From Robiginitomaculum sp. (lineage in GTDB: Bacteria > Pseudomonadota > Alphaproteobacteria > Caulobacterales > Maricaulaceae), in the NCBI GenBank assembly GCA_002733805.1, contig NVXG01000037.1, positions 1 to 64,000 on the forward strand: a DNA stretch of 64,000 bases. Reading direction: 5' to 3'. Below, one piece after another: positions 9,762 to 20,209 of the stretch; the stretch's first letter is position 1; every line of letters begins with the position of its first letter. The notes below the pieces were generated by a model. That model was not told the origin of the DNA. It did not search any database and saw nothing but the letters and a program-made list of their open reading frames with translations. The position numbers and the translations under genes were made by a program.

Positions 9762-11009
9762 TCATAACAGCATCAATCCTGGGTTTTCAATCATCGCCTT
9801 GAATGCCGCTAAAAAGCGCGCGCCAACCGAGCCATCCACCACCCGATGATCGCAGGTCAGGGTTACGCTCATGACGGTTGCAATGGCCAAAGCACCATCA
9901 TTGACTACCGGGCGCTGCTCGCCAGCCCCGACCGAAAGGATGCAGCCCTGTGGCTCGTTAATGATTGAGGCGAATGACTTGATGCCCATCATGCCCAGAT
10001 TGGAAACGGTAAAGGTTCCTCCCTGATATTCTTCCGGCATTAGTTTTCTGATTCTGGCCCGGCCGGCCATGTCTTTGGTTTCAGCCGAAATGGTCGCCAG
10101 CCCCTTGGTTTGTGCAGCCCGGATCACCGGGGTAATCAATCCACCATCAATTGCCACGGCGATGGCAACATCCGCATTGTGCCAAAGTTTCAAACCTTCT
10201 GGCGTATAACTCGCATTGGCCTCTGGAACCTTTTTCAAGGCCAAGGCCACGGCCCGAACTACAAAATCATTCACCGATATTTTGATGCCATCATCCGCTG
10301 CCTCCAGATTTATGGCTTTGCGGGTGGCCAGCAAAGCGTCAATCCGACAATCAATGTTCAACGGAAAATGTGGTACATCGCGAAACGATGCAGTCATTCG
10401 AGACGCAATGGTTTTACGCATGCCATCTAGGGCAATGAGATCAAATCCATCGGATTGAATTTGGGTGTCAGCTGGAGCGGTCATTGTCGCGCCGCTGGCC
10501 ATTGCGGCGGCAATATCGCGTTTTACCACACGGCCACCGGTGCCAGTGCCGGTGATTTTTGATAAATCCAGATTTTCCTGCGCGGCCATTCGGCGGGCCA
10601 AAGGCGAGGCTTTGATCCGTTGGTCGCCAGATGTTTGTGGTGGCTTAGCAGCTGAAGCCGGGCTTGCCGGTATTGGTGCTTTGGTTGGGGCAACTGGTTC
10701 GGGGTTGGCTGCGATGGGTGTAGCTTGCAGAGCAGCCGGGCGATCCGTAATGGCCGACATATCCTCGCCCTCTTCCAGCAAGATGGCAATTACCGTGTTG
10801 ACCTTGACGTTTTCCGTGCCGCCTTGGACCAGTATTTTGGCAATGACACCTTCCTCAATGGTTTCGATTTCCATCGAGGCTTTATCGGTTTCAATTTCAG
10901 CCAGAATGTCGCCAGAAGAGACGGTGTCGCCTTCCTTGATCATCCATTTGGCTAATATGCCCTCTTCCATGGTCGGGCTTAAGGCAGGCATCAGAATATC
11001 AATCGGCAT
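9762..11009 (-). CDS. pdhC: Pyruvate dehydrogenase E2, dihydrolipoamide acetyltransferase
   Basis: E2 core of the pyruvate dehydrogenase complex, which moves the acetyl group from lipoyl-Lys to CoA. 415 residues. One lipoyl domain at residues 1-80 with the lipoylation site in [10 protein letters not shown], a Pro/Ala linker, a peripheral subunit-binding domain ([13 protein letters not shown], about 130-165), then the catalytic domain ending in the active-site motif [11 protein letters not shown]. It is nine bases downstream of the GFA-family gene that separates it from pdhB. Confidence 0.96.
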   Translation of the reverse strand: MPIDILMPALSPTMEEGILAKWMIKEGDTVSSGDILAEIETDKASMEIETIEEGVIAKILVQGGTENVKVNTVIAILLEEGEDMSAITDRPAALQATPIAANPEPVAPTKAPIPASPASAAKPPQTSGDQRIKASPLARRMAAQENLDLSKITGTGTGGRVVKRDIAAAMASGATMTAPADTQIQSDGFDLIALDGMRKTIASRMTASFRDVPHFPLNIDCRIDALLATRKAINLEAADDGIKISVNDFVVRAVALALKKVPEANASYTPEGLKLWHNADVAIAVAIDGGLITPVIRAAQTKGLATISAETKDMAGRARIRKLMPEEYQGGTFTVSNLGMMGIKSFASIINEPQGCILSVGAGEQRPVVNDGALAIATVMSVTLTCDHRVVDGSVGARFLAAFKAMIENPGLMLL

Positions 11010-11018
11010 TTCTGTTTC

Positions 11019-11411
11019 CTATGCAAGATGGGCCAGTTTAGCGGCATTTTCTTCCCAATTTTGACCGTCAAAATTTTCAATGTGGATTTGATCGAACGAA
11101 CTTTGATCAACGCAATTGAGGTTGATTGAAATGCCGTTCGGGTTTGATCGGGGAATGTAATATGATTTTACACCACAATTGAGGCAAAACAGGTGCTGGG
11201 CAACTTTGGTGTTGAACTGATATTTTTGTAAGACTTCGCGTCCTGTTTTCAACGAAAAATGATCCGTAAGGACGATAAAGTGCAAAAAGCCGGTCATGGC
11301 GCAGATGCTGCAATTGCAGCGCTGTACCGAAATTCGGCTCGGCGCAACAAAGGTGTAGGTAACCGCACCGCAATGGCAACCGCCTTGATGGGTGCGATCA
11401 GCATTAGACAT
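11019..11411 (-). CDS. GFA-family (CENP-V/GFA) zinc protein
   Basis: 130 residues from the ATG at 11411. Zinc-binding Cys motifs of the GFA fold are visible: [21 protein letters not shown] and [12 protein letters not shown]. Family members were first linked to S-hydroxymethylglutathione formation from formaldehyde, but many have unknown substrates, so I do not assign a reaction. The start overlaps the pdhB stop region by eight bases and its stop is nine bases from pdhC. It is therefore locked into the pdh transcript, an uncommon position. A longer in-frame start at 11546 would lie inside pdhB and is unlikely. Confidence 0.88.
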   Translation of the reverse strand: MSNADRTHQGGCHCGAVTYTFVAPSRISVQRCNCSICAMTGFLHFIVLTDHFSLKTGREVLQKYQFNTKVAQHLFCLNCGVKSYYIPRSNPNGISINLNCVDQSSFDQIHIENFDGQNWEENAAKLAHLA

Positions 11412-12786
11412 AACAAACTTCACGCACAGCTTGGGCAATTCGTTCAGGGTTTGGCATGGACAGGCTTTCCAGATTGGCCGCATAGGCCAATGGGGTTTCG
11501 ACCTGATGCACTCTCTTGGGCGGTGCATCGAGATAATCAAATGCACCCTCAGTTACCATGGCCGCAATTTCGGCCCCGATGCCCATCCGGCCCCAACTTT
11601 CCTCGACCGTTACCAGTCGATTGGTTTTGCGAACCGATGCCAATATGGTTTCCTCATCCAGTGGACGAATGGTTCGAAGATCAATCACCTCGACCGAAAT
11701 TCCCTCTTGGGCCAAGATCTCGGCAGCTTGCAATGAAAAACCAACCATTCTCGAATGGGCGGTAATGGTCGCATCGGTGCCTTCACGTCGAACCAAGGCT
11801 TGCCCAATGGGTACCAGCCAGTCTTCAACATCTGGCACATCGAAAGTTTCGCCATACATTAGCTCATGTTCCAAAAACACCACGGGATTGGGGTCGCGAA
11901 TGGCGGATTTCAACAGGCCCTTGGCATCAGCCGCATCATATGGCGCAACCACTTTTAACCCAGGTACATGGCCATACCATGGGGCGTAATCTTGACTGTG
12001 TTGTGCACCAACCCGGCTCGCCGCGCCATTTGGCCCACGAAACACGATCGGACAGGCCATTTGGCCGCCGGACATATATCTGGTTTTTGCAGCAGAATTG
12101 ATAATATGATCAATCGCTTGCATGGCAAAATTAAAGGTCATGAATTCTACAATCGGGCGCAATCCGGTAAACGCCGCACCGACTGCCAGTCCGGCAAACC
12201 CGTGTTCGGTAATCGGTGTATCAATCACCCGGCGCGATCCGAATTCTTCCAGCATTTCCCGGCTGACCTTGTAAGCACCTTGATATTGGGCGACTTCTTC
12301 ACCGATCAGGAACACATCTTCATCGCGGCGCATTTCTTCGGCCATGGCATCGCGTAACGCGTCGCGAATGGTTGTTTCAATCATTTTGGTACCTTCAGGC
12401 ACTTCCATTGGAACAACGGGTTCAAATGCGGGCGGGCTTGTAGGGGCTTCTGGCGTTGTGGCAGGTGCATCGGCTGCGTCTGATTTTGAGGGTTCTGGCT
12501 GTTGCGCTGGAGCCGTTGCAGTCGGTACCGCGTCCGCGTCATCACCATCTTCAAGTAATACGGCAATCACGGTGTTGACTGCAACGTTCTCGGATCCGGC
12601 TGCGACCAATAATTTACCCATAATTCCATCATCAACGGATTCGATTTCCATCGTCGCCTTGTCGGTTTCAATTTCGGCCAGAATATCGCCGGACTGGATG
12701 GCATCACCCTCGGCAACCAGCCATTTGGTCAAGCTGCCCTCTTCCATGGTCGGGCTTAAAGCCGGCATCAGGATTTCAATGGCCAT
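11404..12786 (-). CDS. pdhB: Pyruvate dehydrogenase E1 beta with lipoyl domain
   Basis: Beta subunit of the E1 pyruvate decarboxylase. 460 residues, longer than the ~325-residue stand-alone form because residues 1-80 are a lipoyl domain ([10 protein letters not shown]) joined by a Pro/Ala/Ser linker. This arrangement is characteristic of alphaproteobacterial PdhB. The transketolase-like region starts at about 135 with [16 protein letters not shown] and includes [34 protein letters not shown] and [12 protein letters not shown]. It lies 31 bases after pdhA. Confidence 0.96.
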   Translation of the reverse strand: MAIEILMPALSPTMEEGSLTKWLVAEGDAIQSGDILAEIETDKATMEIESVDDGIMGKLLVAAGSENVAVNTVIAVLLEDGDDADAVPTATAPAQQPEPSKSDAADAPATTPEAPTSPPAFEPVVPMEVPEGTKMIETTIRDALRDAMAEEMRRDEDVFLIGEEVAQYQGAYKVSREMLEEFGSRRVIDTPITEHGFAGLAVGAAFTGLRPIVEFMTFNFAMQAIDHIINSAAKTRYMSGGQMACPIVFRGPNGAASRVGAQHSQDYAPWYGHVPGLKVVAPYDAADAKGLLKSAIRDPNPVVFLEHELMYGETFDVPDVEDWLVPIGQALVRREGTDATITAHSRMVGFSLQAAEILAQEGISVEVIDLRTIRPLDEETILASVRKTNRLVTVEESWGRMGIGAEIAAMVTEGAFDYLDAPPKRVHQVETPLAYAANLESLSMPNPERIAQAVREVCYV

Positions 12787-12817
12787 TAGTTCTGTTCCTC
12801 AACTTTATAAAACCGCA

Positions 12818-13834
12818 TCATGCCAAAACATCGGTGTATAATTCAGATGGGTCTGGTTCCGGACTATCTTTGGCAAAATCGGCAGCATCATTGACGATCG
12901 CCTTGATCTCCTTGTCGATCTCTTTCAACGCAGTTTCATCAGAAAATCCTGCTTCCAAAATCGTCTGTTTGAGTTGTTCAATCGGATCGCTCTGGGCGCG
13001 CACTGCATTTACCTCTTCCCGGGTTCGGTACTTTGCCGGGTCAGACATAGAATGGCCGCGATACCGGTAGGTTTTCATCTCTAAAATGATTGGCCCTTTG
13101 CCCGCCCGCGCATGGGCCACGGCCATATCTGCGGCTTCCTTGACTGCCAATACGTCCATTCCATCGACTTCCACGCCGGGGATACCAAAGCTGGCCCCGC
13201 GTTTGTGCAAATGCGTTTCCGACGATGAGCGCGCAATGGCGGTTCCCATGGCGTAATGATTATTTTCAATCACGTAGATAACCGGCAAATCCCACAGTTT
13301 TGCCATGTTGAAGCTCTCATAGACTTGGCCCTGATTGGCCGCGCCATCGCCAAAATAAGCCAAGCTGACCCGGTCATTGCCCCGATAGGTATTTGCAAAG
13401 GCCAAGCCGGTGCCCAAAGAAACTTGCGCGCCAACAATGCCGTGGCCGCCATAGAAATTCTTCTCGGTGGAGAACATGTGCATGCTGCCACCTTTGCCTT
13501 TGGAATAGCCGCCCGCGCGCCCGGTCAGTTCGGCCATAACCCCGCGTGGCTCCATGCCAAGGGTCAACATATGACCATGATCCCGATATCCGGTAATGAC
13601 CTGATCGCCATCCCCGATGGCAGCCTGCATCCCGACAACCACAGCTTCCTGTCCGATATATAGATGGCAAAACCCGGCGATTAGTCCCATGCCATAAAGC
13701 TGGCCAGCTTTTTCTTCAAATCGCCTGATCTGCAACATTTCACGGTAATAGTGCAGCAATTCAGCCGAATCATAATTGCTGACGTTTTTTTTCTTCTTGG
13801 GTGTTTTTTTGGATTTGGGGTTCGATCCAGACAT
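12818..13834 (-). CDS. pdhA: Pyruvate dehydrogenase E1 alpha
   Basis: Alpha subunit of the thiamine-diphosphate-dependent E1 component. 338 residues. A Lys-rich N-terminus precedes the E1-alpha core. The thiamine diphosphate motif is GDGAANQGQVYESFNMAKLWDLPVIYVIENN, read in two parts: GDGAANQG and IENNHYAMGT. The phosphorylation-loop-like region YRYRGHSMSDPAKYR is present. A short dyad (GTTCA, four bases, TGAAC) at 13836-13849 sits directly in front of the ATG, where a ribosome-binding site would be expected. Confidence 0.96.
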   Translation of the reverse strand: MSGSNPKSKKTPKKKKNVSNYDSAELLHYYREMLQIRRFEEKAGQLYGMGLIAGFCHLYIGQEAVVVGMQAAIGDGDQVITGYRDHGHMLTLGMEPRGVMAELTGRAGGYSKGKGGSMHMFSTEKNFYGGHGIVGAQVSLGTGLAFANTYRGNDRVSLAYFGDGAANQGQVYESFNMAKLWDLPVIYVIENNHYAMGTAIARSSSETHLHKRGASFGIPGVEVDGMDVLAVKEAADMAVAHARAGKGPIILEMKTYRYRGHSMSDPAKYRTREEVNAVRAQSDPIEQLKQTILEAGFSDETALKEIDKEIKAIVNDAADFAKDSPEPDPSELYTDVLA

Positions 13835-13835
13835 A

Positions 13836-13849
13836 GTTCACATATGAAC
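13836..13849. promoter_or_regulatory. Short dyad just upstream of pdhA
   Basis: Inverted repeat with arms GTTCA and TGAAC separated by four bases, two bases from the pdhA ATG. No clear Shine-Dalgarno is visible here, so the element may act as an operator or affect translation. A 5-bp dyad can occur by chance. Confidence 0.3.
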
Positions 13850-13917
13850 CTGTTTTGTTGCTGATATCAGGGTGTACCCAATAGCTTGCCGGTCGTCCAC
13901 CGCAATTTAAGGTCTGT

Positions 13918-14226
13918 CTAGCCTGTAAAGGGAGCCAACCGGATTATTCTGTCATCTGGATGTACATAGCCCAGCTTGGCGCGAATCCGTTCGTCCAGAT
14001 AATCCTCATCCAGTGATTCCAGTCGTAACATCCGGTTTTGGGCCAGCAATTGATCGTGGTGCCGAATTAGTCCGGCTAATTCTGATTTGGCTTCGATTTC
14101 CATTTGTTGATAGGCGATCCACTTCAGCACGCTCTGATCACCGCTTAGCGCGTGATAGCTGAAGTACATAATCATAATCGCTATGCCGAAACTCGGCATG
14201 AATCGCTTAAACTGCGACATTTTCAC
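13918..14226 (-). CDS. FtsB/DivIC-like septum formation initiator
   Basis: 102 residues. One N-terminal membrane helix (about residues 10-28) is followed by a predicted coiled coil (MEIEAKSELAGLIRHHDQLLAQNRML) and the C-terminal DEDYLDERIRAKLGYVHPDDRII, which matches the FtsB/DivIC pattern. Such proteins join FtsL and FtsQ in the divisome. It is 83 bases upstream of pdhA in the same direction; FtsB next to the pdh genes is common in alphaproteobacteria. Confidence 0.8.
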   Translation of the reverse strand: MKMSQFKRFMPSFGIAIMIMYFSYHALSGDQSVLKWIAYQQMEIEAKSELAGLIRHHDQLLAQNRMLRLESLDEDYLDERIRAKLGYVHPDDRIIRLAPFTG

Positions 14227-14521
14227 CCAAAATCGCGTCGCGTTCTGCGCTTACGCTTTTATGCTTCGGTATTCTACCGAGCTGTTTTTTGAAAGTATCA
14301 GGGCAATGGGTAAACATCAGGTTAGGAATTTTTAATATTGTATCTGTTTTGGATGCAATGAACGCCCTAACTGATTGGAATTCCAGTTTACATTTGTGGT
14401 TTTGTTTCATTACATCTGATGCTCAAAGCGCCCGGGGCAATTGACCCCGAACTTACAGGCGTTACAGTGTAATCAAACGAATTCGCGCCAATTTTTCGGT
14501 GCATCATAGGGGAATAAATTC
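14227..14521. other. Divergent intergenic region
   Basis: The 295 bases between the FtsB-like gene and the M2 peptidase should contain promoters for both directions. A short dyad CGGGG-CAATTGA-CCCCG lies near 14434-14450. A leftward reading frame at 14207-14410 has no recognisable features and overlaps the FtsB-like start, so I do not call it. Confidence 0.4.
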
Positions 14522-16354
14522 ATGAAAAAACTATTGATGGGCGTTGCGGCTCTAGCCTTGGTCGGTTGCAGTCAACAGACGGCGCAAACCGGACACGAAA
14601 CGGGCGCGAAAGGCGCACCAACCATTGCAGAAGCACAGGCCTTTATCGCAGATGCTGAAAAACAACTGATTGAAATGAACGAGTACGGTTCGCGCGTGTT
14701 TTGGGTCAATGCCAACTTCATCACAGATGATACAGATTGGCTGGCCACCAAAGCAGGCGCAGATTTCACCAAATTGGGCGTCAATCTGGCCAATAGCGCC
14801 AAGCGTTTTAATGATCTGGAACTGCCGCCTGAATTGGCCCGGAAAATGAAATTCCTGAAAATCGGGTTGACCCTGCCCGCTCCGTCAAGAGAAGGCGCAG
14901 CAGAAGAGCTTAGCGAAATCTCAACCTGGCTTGGCTCGACCTATGCCAAGGGTGAGATCGAGATGGACGGCCAGATGGTTCCGCGCAATGACCTTGAGGA
15001 GTTGATGGGAACGGTTCGCGACCCGGAAATCCTACAAGAAATGTGGACCAAGTGGCGCGAAGTCTCCGTACCCATGGGACCCAAATACCAACGATTGGTC
15101 GAAATCGGTAATGAGGGCGCACAAGAGCTTGGCTTTAAGGATTTGGGCGAGCTGTGGCTGTCCGGCTATGACATGGAACCGGCTGAAATGGCGGCGGAAG
15201 TCGATCGGCTTTGGGGACAGGTCAAACCGCTTTATGACCAGTTGCATTGCTATGTTCGGGCTGGTTTGTCCGAAGAATATGGTGAAGACATACAAGCCAA
15301 AGATGGCCCGATCCGGGCTGATTTGCTGGGCAATATGTGGGCGCAAACCTGGGGTGAAATTTATCCATTGGTGGCGCCCAAAGGTACCGGCGATGTTGGC
15401 TATGATGTAACCGAACTGCTCAAGGAAAAAGAGTACACGCCGATCAAAATGGTTGAGACTGCCGAGGGATTTTTCTCCTCGCTGGGCTTAGACCCCCTGC
15501 CCGATACCTTCTGGTCACGTTCCTTGTTCACCAAACCAAGAGACCGTGATGTAGTTTGTCATGCATCGGCTTGGGATTTGGATGGGGCGGACGATATCCG
15601 CATCAAAATGTGTACCAAAATTAATGCCGGGGACTTCAAGACCGTCCACCATGAATTGGGTCACAATTACTATCAACGGGCTTATAAAAATCAGCCGGTA
15701 CTGTTTCAATCCGGCGCGCATGATGGTTTCCACGAAGCGATTGGCGATTTCATTGCTCTTTCCATTACCCCACAATATCTGGCTGATATTGGCCTGATCA
15801 CCGAAGACATGATCCCCGATGCCAGTGCGGATACCGGGCTATTGTTAAGCCAAGCTCTGGATAAAATCGCGTTCCTTCCCTTTGCTTACATGATGGACAA
15901 ATGGCGCTGGCAAGTATTCTCCGGTGAAATTGCACCGGGCGATTACAATCAAGGCTGGTGGGATTTACGGACCAAATACCAAGGCATTGTGCCTCCAGGT
16001 GGTGCCCGCCCGGCCGACGCATTTGATCCGGGTTCGAAATATCACATTCCGGGTAATACGCCGTATCTGCGGTATTTCCTGTCGTTTGTGATGCAGTTCC
16101 AATTCCACAAAGCAGCTTGTGATATGTCAGGTTGGGAAGGTCCATTGCACCGTTGTTCGATCTATGGATCAGACGCGGTTGGCGAGAAATTCCAAAAAAT
16201 GCTGGAAATGGGCCAGTCACAACCGTGGCCAGATGCTCTGGAAGCCTTCACCGGCACCCGCCAAATGGATGCCTCTGCTATTATCTCATATTTTGAACCT
16301 TTGATGGGATATTTGGAAGAGCAAAATGAGGGCCAATCTTGTGGTTGGAAATAA
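14522..16354 (+). CDS. Exported M2-family dipeptidyl carboxypeptidase (ACE-like)
   Basis: 610 residues, a zinc metallopeptidase of the angiotensin-converting-enzyme family. The N-terminus MKKLLMGVAALALVGCSQQ is a lipoprotein signal with the lipobox Cys at 16, so it is anchored in the envelope. The zinc site is H377-E378-L-G-H381 with the third ligand Glu at E405 (HDGFHEAIGDF), 24 residues on, the same spacing as in ACE. It probably trims dipeptides from peptide C-termini in the periplasm. The Shine-Dalgarno is AGGGGAA. The next gene starts inside its stop codon (TAATG). Confidence 0.94.
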   Translation: MKKLLMGVAALALVGCSQQTAQTGHETGAKGAPTIAEAQAFIADAEKQLIEMNEYGSRVFWVNANFITDDTDWLATKAGADFTKLGVNLANSAKRFNDLELPPELARKMKFLKIGLTLPAPSREGAAEELSEISTWLGSTYAKGEIEMDGQMVPRNDLEELMGTVRDPEILQEMWTKWREVSVPMGPKYQRLVEIGNEGAQELGFKDLGELWLSGYDMEPAEMAAEVDRLWGQVKPLYDQLHCYVRAGLSEEYGEDIQAKDGPIRADLLGNMWAQTWGEIYPLVAPKGTGDVGYDVTELLKEKEYTPIKMVETAEGFFSSLGLDPLPDTFWSRSLFTKPRDRDVVCHASAWDLDGADDIRIKMCTKINAGDFKTVHHELGHNYYQRAYKNQPVLFQSGAHDGFHEAIGDFIALSITPQYLADIGLITEDMIPDASADTGLLLSQALDKIAFLPFAYMMDKWRWQVFSGEIAPGDYNQGWWDLRTKYQGIVPPGGARPADAFDPGSKYHIPGNTPYLRYFLSFVMQFQFHKAACDMSGWEGPLHRCSIYGSDAVGEKFQKMLEMGQSQPWPDALEAFTGTRQMDASAIISYFEPLMGYLEEQNEGQSCGWK

Positions 16355-16995
16355 TGGGTAGATCAAAGCTATTCTTGCTTTCATCGGTCTTACTGATTGC
16401 CGGTTGTGCCACTTTGTCCGAGGACGAGTGCCTGACCGGCAATTGGCAGAGCATTGGCTATACCGATGGCGCCAAGGGCCATGCGCCAGACCGGATTGAT
16501 GATCACAACAAGGCCTGTTCCAAACACGGCATTCCAGTTGATTTGGAAACCTGGCTGACTGGGTATGATCAAGGTCTGGATGTCTATTGCACCGCCGATA
16601 ATGGTGCATGGATTGGTGCATCCGGAATTACGTACAAAAAAGTCTGTACCGGCCCACGCGGCGAGGCGTTTCAATACGGACATCAAGCCGGGATTGAAGT
16701 TTATGAGGCCGAAGAAGCACGGGATCGGGCGCGCCAAGACTATGCGACCAGCGAGCAAGAACTGGCTGATCTACAACAAGATATTGAGTATCAGGACGGG
16801 CGTAACCGGGACACGGCGCTCACCCGCGATGAACGCGATACTGCCTTGGCCGAGCTTCGCCGACTGGAGCGTCAATATGGCCGGGTCGAACAGCAGATGC
16901 ACGAAATCAGCTATGCCATCGATGATCTAGAAGACCACGCCGCAGATTTGCGGAACCGCCTACGCCAAGATTTCCCGAACATGACAACCTATTAG
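16354..16995 (+). CDS. DUF2799-like lipoprotein
   Basis: 213 residues with a lipoprotein signal (MGRSKLFLLSSVLLIAGC). The mature part has paired Cys positions and repeated G-x-x-D/Y-G motifs (IGYTDGAKG, TGYDQGLDVYC, YGHQAGIEVY) typical of DUF2799. The last ~90 residues form a charged coiled coil. I took the ATG overlapping the stop of the upstream peptidase (TAATG), so the two are translationally coupled. An in-frame ATG five codons upstream is the alternative. Function unknown. Confidence 0.82.
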   Translation: MGRSKLFLLSSVLLIAGCATLSEDECLTGNWQSIGYTDGAKGHAPDRIDDHNKACSKHGIPVDLETWLTGYDQGLDVYCTADNGAWIGASGITYKKVCTGPRGEAFQYGHQAGIEVYEAEEARDRARQDYATSEQELADLQQDIEYQDGRNRDTALTRDERDTALAELRRLERQYGRVEQQMHEISYAIDDLEDHAADLRNRLRQDFPNMTTY

Positions 16996-17040
16996 GCCAA
17001 CTGGATGTTCGGGATCAATCTGAAAAAGCCACAACCGTAA

Positions 17041-17079
17041 TTCCCTCTCCCAATGGGAGAGGGCTAGGGTGAGGGGTAA
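17041..17079. repeat. REP-like hairpin
   Basis: A perfect 9-bp inverted repeat, CCCTCTCCC-AAT-GGGAGAGGG at 17043-17063, is followed by CTAGGGTGAGGGG. This resembles small dispersed intergenic hairpins seen in many proteobacteria. Only one copy is present in this window, so repetition across the genome is not shown. It sits between the converging DUF2799-like gene and the HEPN-like gene. Confidence 0.6.
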
Positions 17080-17754
17080 CTATTTTGAATGGCTCTTAAG
17101 ACCTTTTTCAAATATTCCCCAAAATTTTTTTGCGCGGAGTCTAAAGAAGTCGTCCATTTGCTGAATATCCCAGTCTGCTCCAGTCAAAGCACATGAAGAA
17201 AGCTTGATTATTTCTTTTATTTTCTTCCACAACGATTCTACTTCTTGATAACTAACTTGTTCTGATGTACTTTTTAGATTGTGGGACAGATACTGATCCC
17301 GTGTGTTCTTGAGTCTTTCGGCACATTTCATCTTTCGAATATCTGTAATTTTTGTAATAATATCACAAATTTTTTGCGCAACATCTACTTGATCATTTTC
17401 TGCCCGTTCAGAGTTTCCAAACCAACCAGATGCATCACTTTTAAATAATTTCCTCACTTCTGGCGGACCAAGACAACCCTTAAGAGCCTCCAAACACAAT
17501 CTATCTTCACCTGTTGGATTATCCAGCATTCTTGCAATGCCTTGTGTAACGCTTAGCCCCAATGAATGCTGAATTTCAGCGTAACCCTTAAGAAGTTCTG
17601 TATCCTGCATATCTTTCCGGGCGGGATGGCCTATTTCTCTCATTGGCCTTCCGATTTTCCACATTTCCCATGGCCCAGCTATACGGCCATACTCTTCTTG
17701 CAAGCGTCCTAGTATCTTCTTGGCGCGATTGTATTTTTCTTCTGATGTCAACAT
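17080..17754 (-). CDS. AT-rich hypothetical protein with HEPN-like motif
   Basis: 224 residues, almost entirely helical and charged. Near the middle, R152-DQYLS-H158 fits the R-x4-6-H motif of HEPN ribonucleases, in a context (ERLKNTRDQYLSHNL) resembling the AbiU2-like branch. No antitoxin gene is evident next to it. Base composition is clearly more AT-rich than its neighbours, and a REP-like hairpin sits at its 3' end, both suggesting acquisition. A role as a toxin or defence RNase is inference from one motif. Confidence 0.65.
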   Translation of the reverse strand: MLTSEEKYNRAKKILGRLQEEYGRIAGPWEMWKIGRPMREIGHPARKDMQDTELLKGYAEIQHSLGLSVTQGIARMLDNPTGEDRLCLEALKGCLGPPEVRKLFKSDASGWFGNSERAENDQVDVAQKICDIITKITDIRKMKCAERLKNTRDQYLSHNLKSTSEQVSYQEVESLWKKIKEIIKLSSCALTGADWDIQQMDDFFRLRAKKFWGIFEKGLKSHSK

Positions 17755-17772
17755 TTTCTTTGAAATGTTCCC

Positions 17773-19719
<1,947 letters not shown>

Positions 19720-19750
19720 GACAGAAGAATAGCAAAAATTTTGGCCGATG

Positions 19751-20137
19751 TCAGGCGAGATAACCGAACCAGACCAATATGGCTCCGACCATGAAAACCA
19801 CAACAAACAACAAACCAGTCAGCCGTTGATTGCCGATCAAGGCGTTTGCCATCTTCATGGCCATTTCCGGGAACACCAACAGGGTCAGCCCTTTGAGCAG
19901 CCCCAAAAAGCCGAGCATGGTGATTAGCACCTGCCAGTTAGCGGTCCAGATGTTATGAAACGTTAAAATCACCGCGCCAAATAAAAACGCCAATACAGCA
20001 CTTACATAGAGCAAACCTCTTTGCTGCGTAAAATCAGTCATCATTTTACCGTAAGCATCGCGGTTAAACACCCATGCGAAACCCGAAACCAGATAAAGCG
20101 GTCCCAGAATTTTGGCGATCAAGATTGAGGTTTCCAT
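19751..20137 (-). CDS. Small four-helix membrane protein, unrecognised
   Basis: 128 residues with four hydrophobic stretches (about residues 8-24, 43-60, 69-88 and 107-126) and few charged residues. I do not recognise a family. The start has a good ribosome-binding site (AAAGGAGT). A strong inverted repeat lies in its leader. Confidence 0.7.
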   Translation of the reverse strand: METSILIAKILGPLYLVSGFAWVFNRDAYGKMMTDFTQQRGLLYVSAVLAFLFGAVILTFHNIWTANWQVLITMLGFLGLLKGLTLLVFPEMAMKMANALIGNQRLTGLLFVVVFMVGAILVWFGYLA

Positions 20138-20152
20138 GGGTGACTCCTTTGC

Positions 20153-20181
20153 GAAAGCCTATTTAGTTCGAATAGGCTTTC
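20153..20181. repeat. 11-bp inverted repeat
   Basis: Perfect arms GAAAGCCTATT and AATAGGCTTTC with a 7-base loop, between the acetoacetyl-CoA-synthetase-like gene and the small membrane gene. No T-run follows on either strand, so it is not a standard terminator. It may be an operator, mRNA hairpin or processing site. Confidence 0.55.
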
Positions 20182-20209
20182 AATGACAATTTTGCAAATT
20201 GACGCAGTT

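Noticed and set aside
14207-14410. Leftward reading frame of 67 codons before the FtsB-like gene
   Set aside because: No family resemblance, no clear ribosome-binding site, and it overlaps the FtsB-like start.
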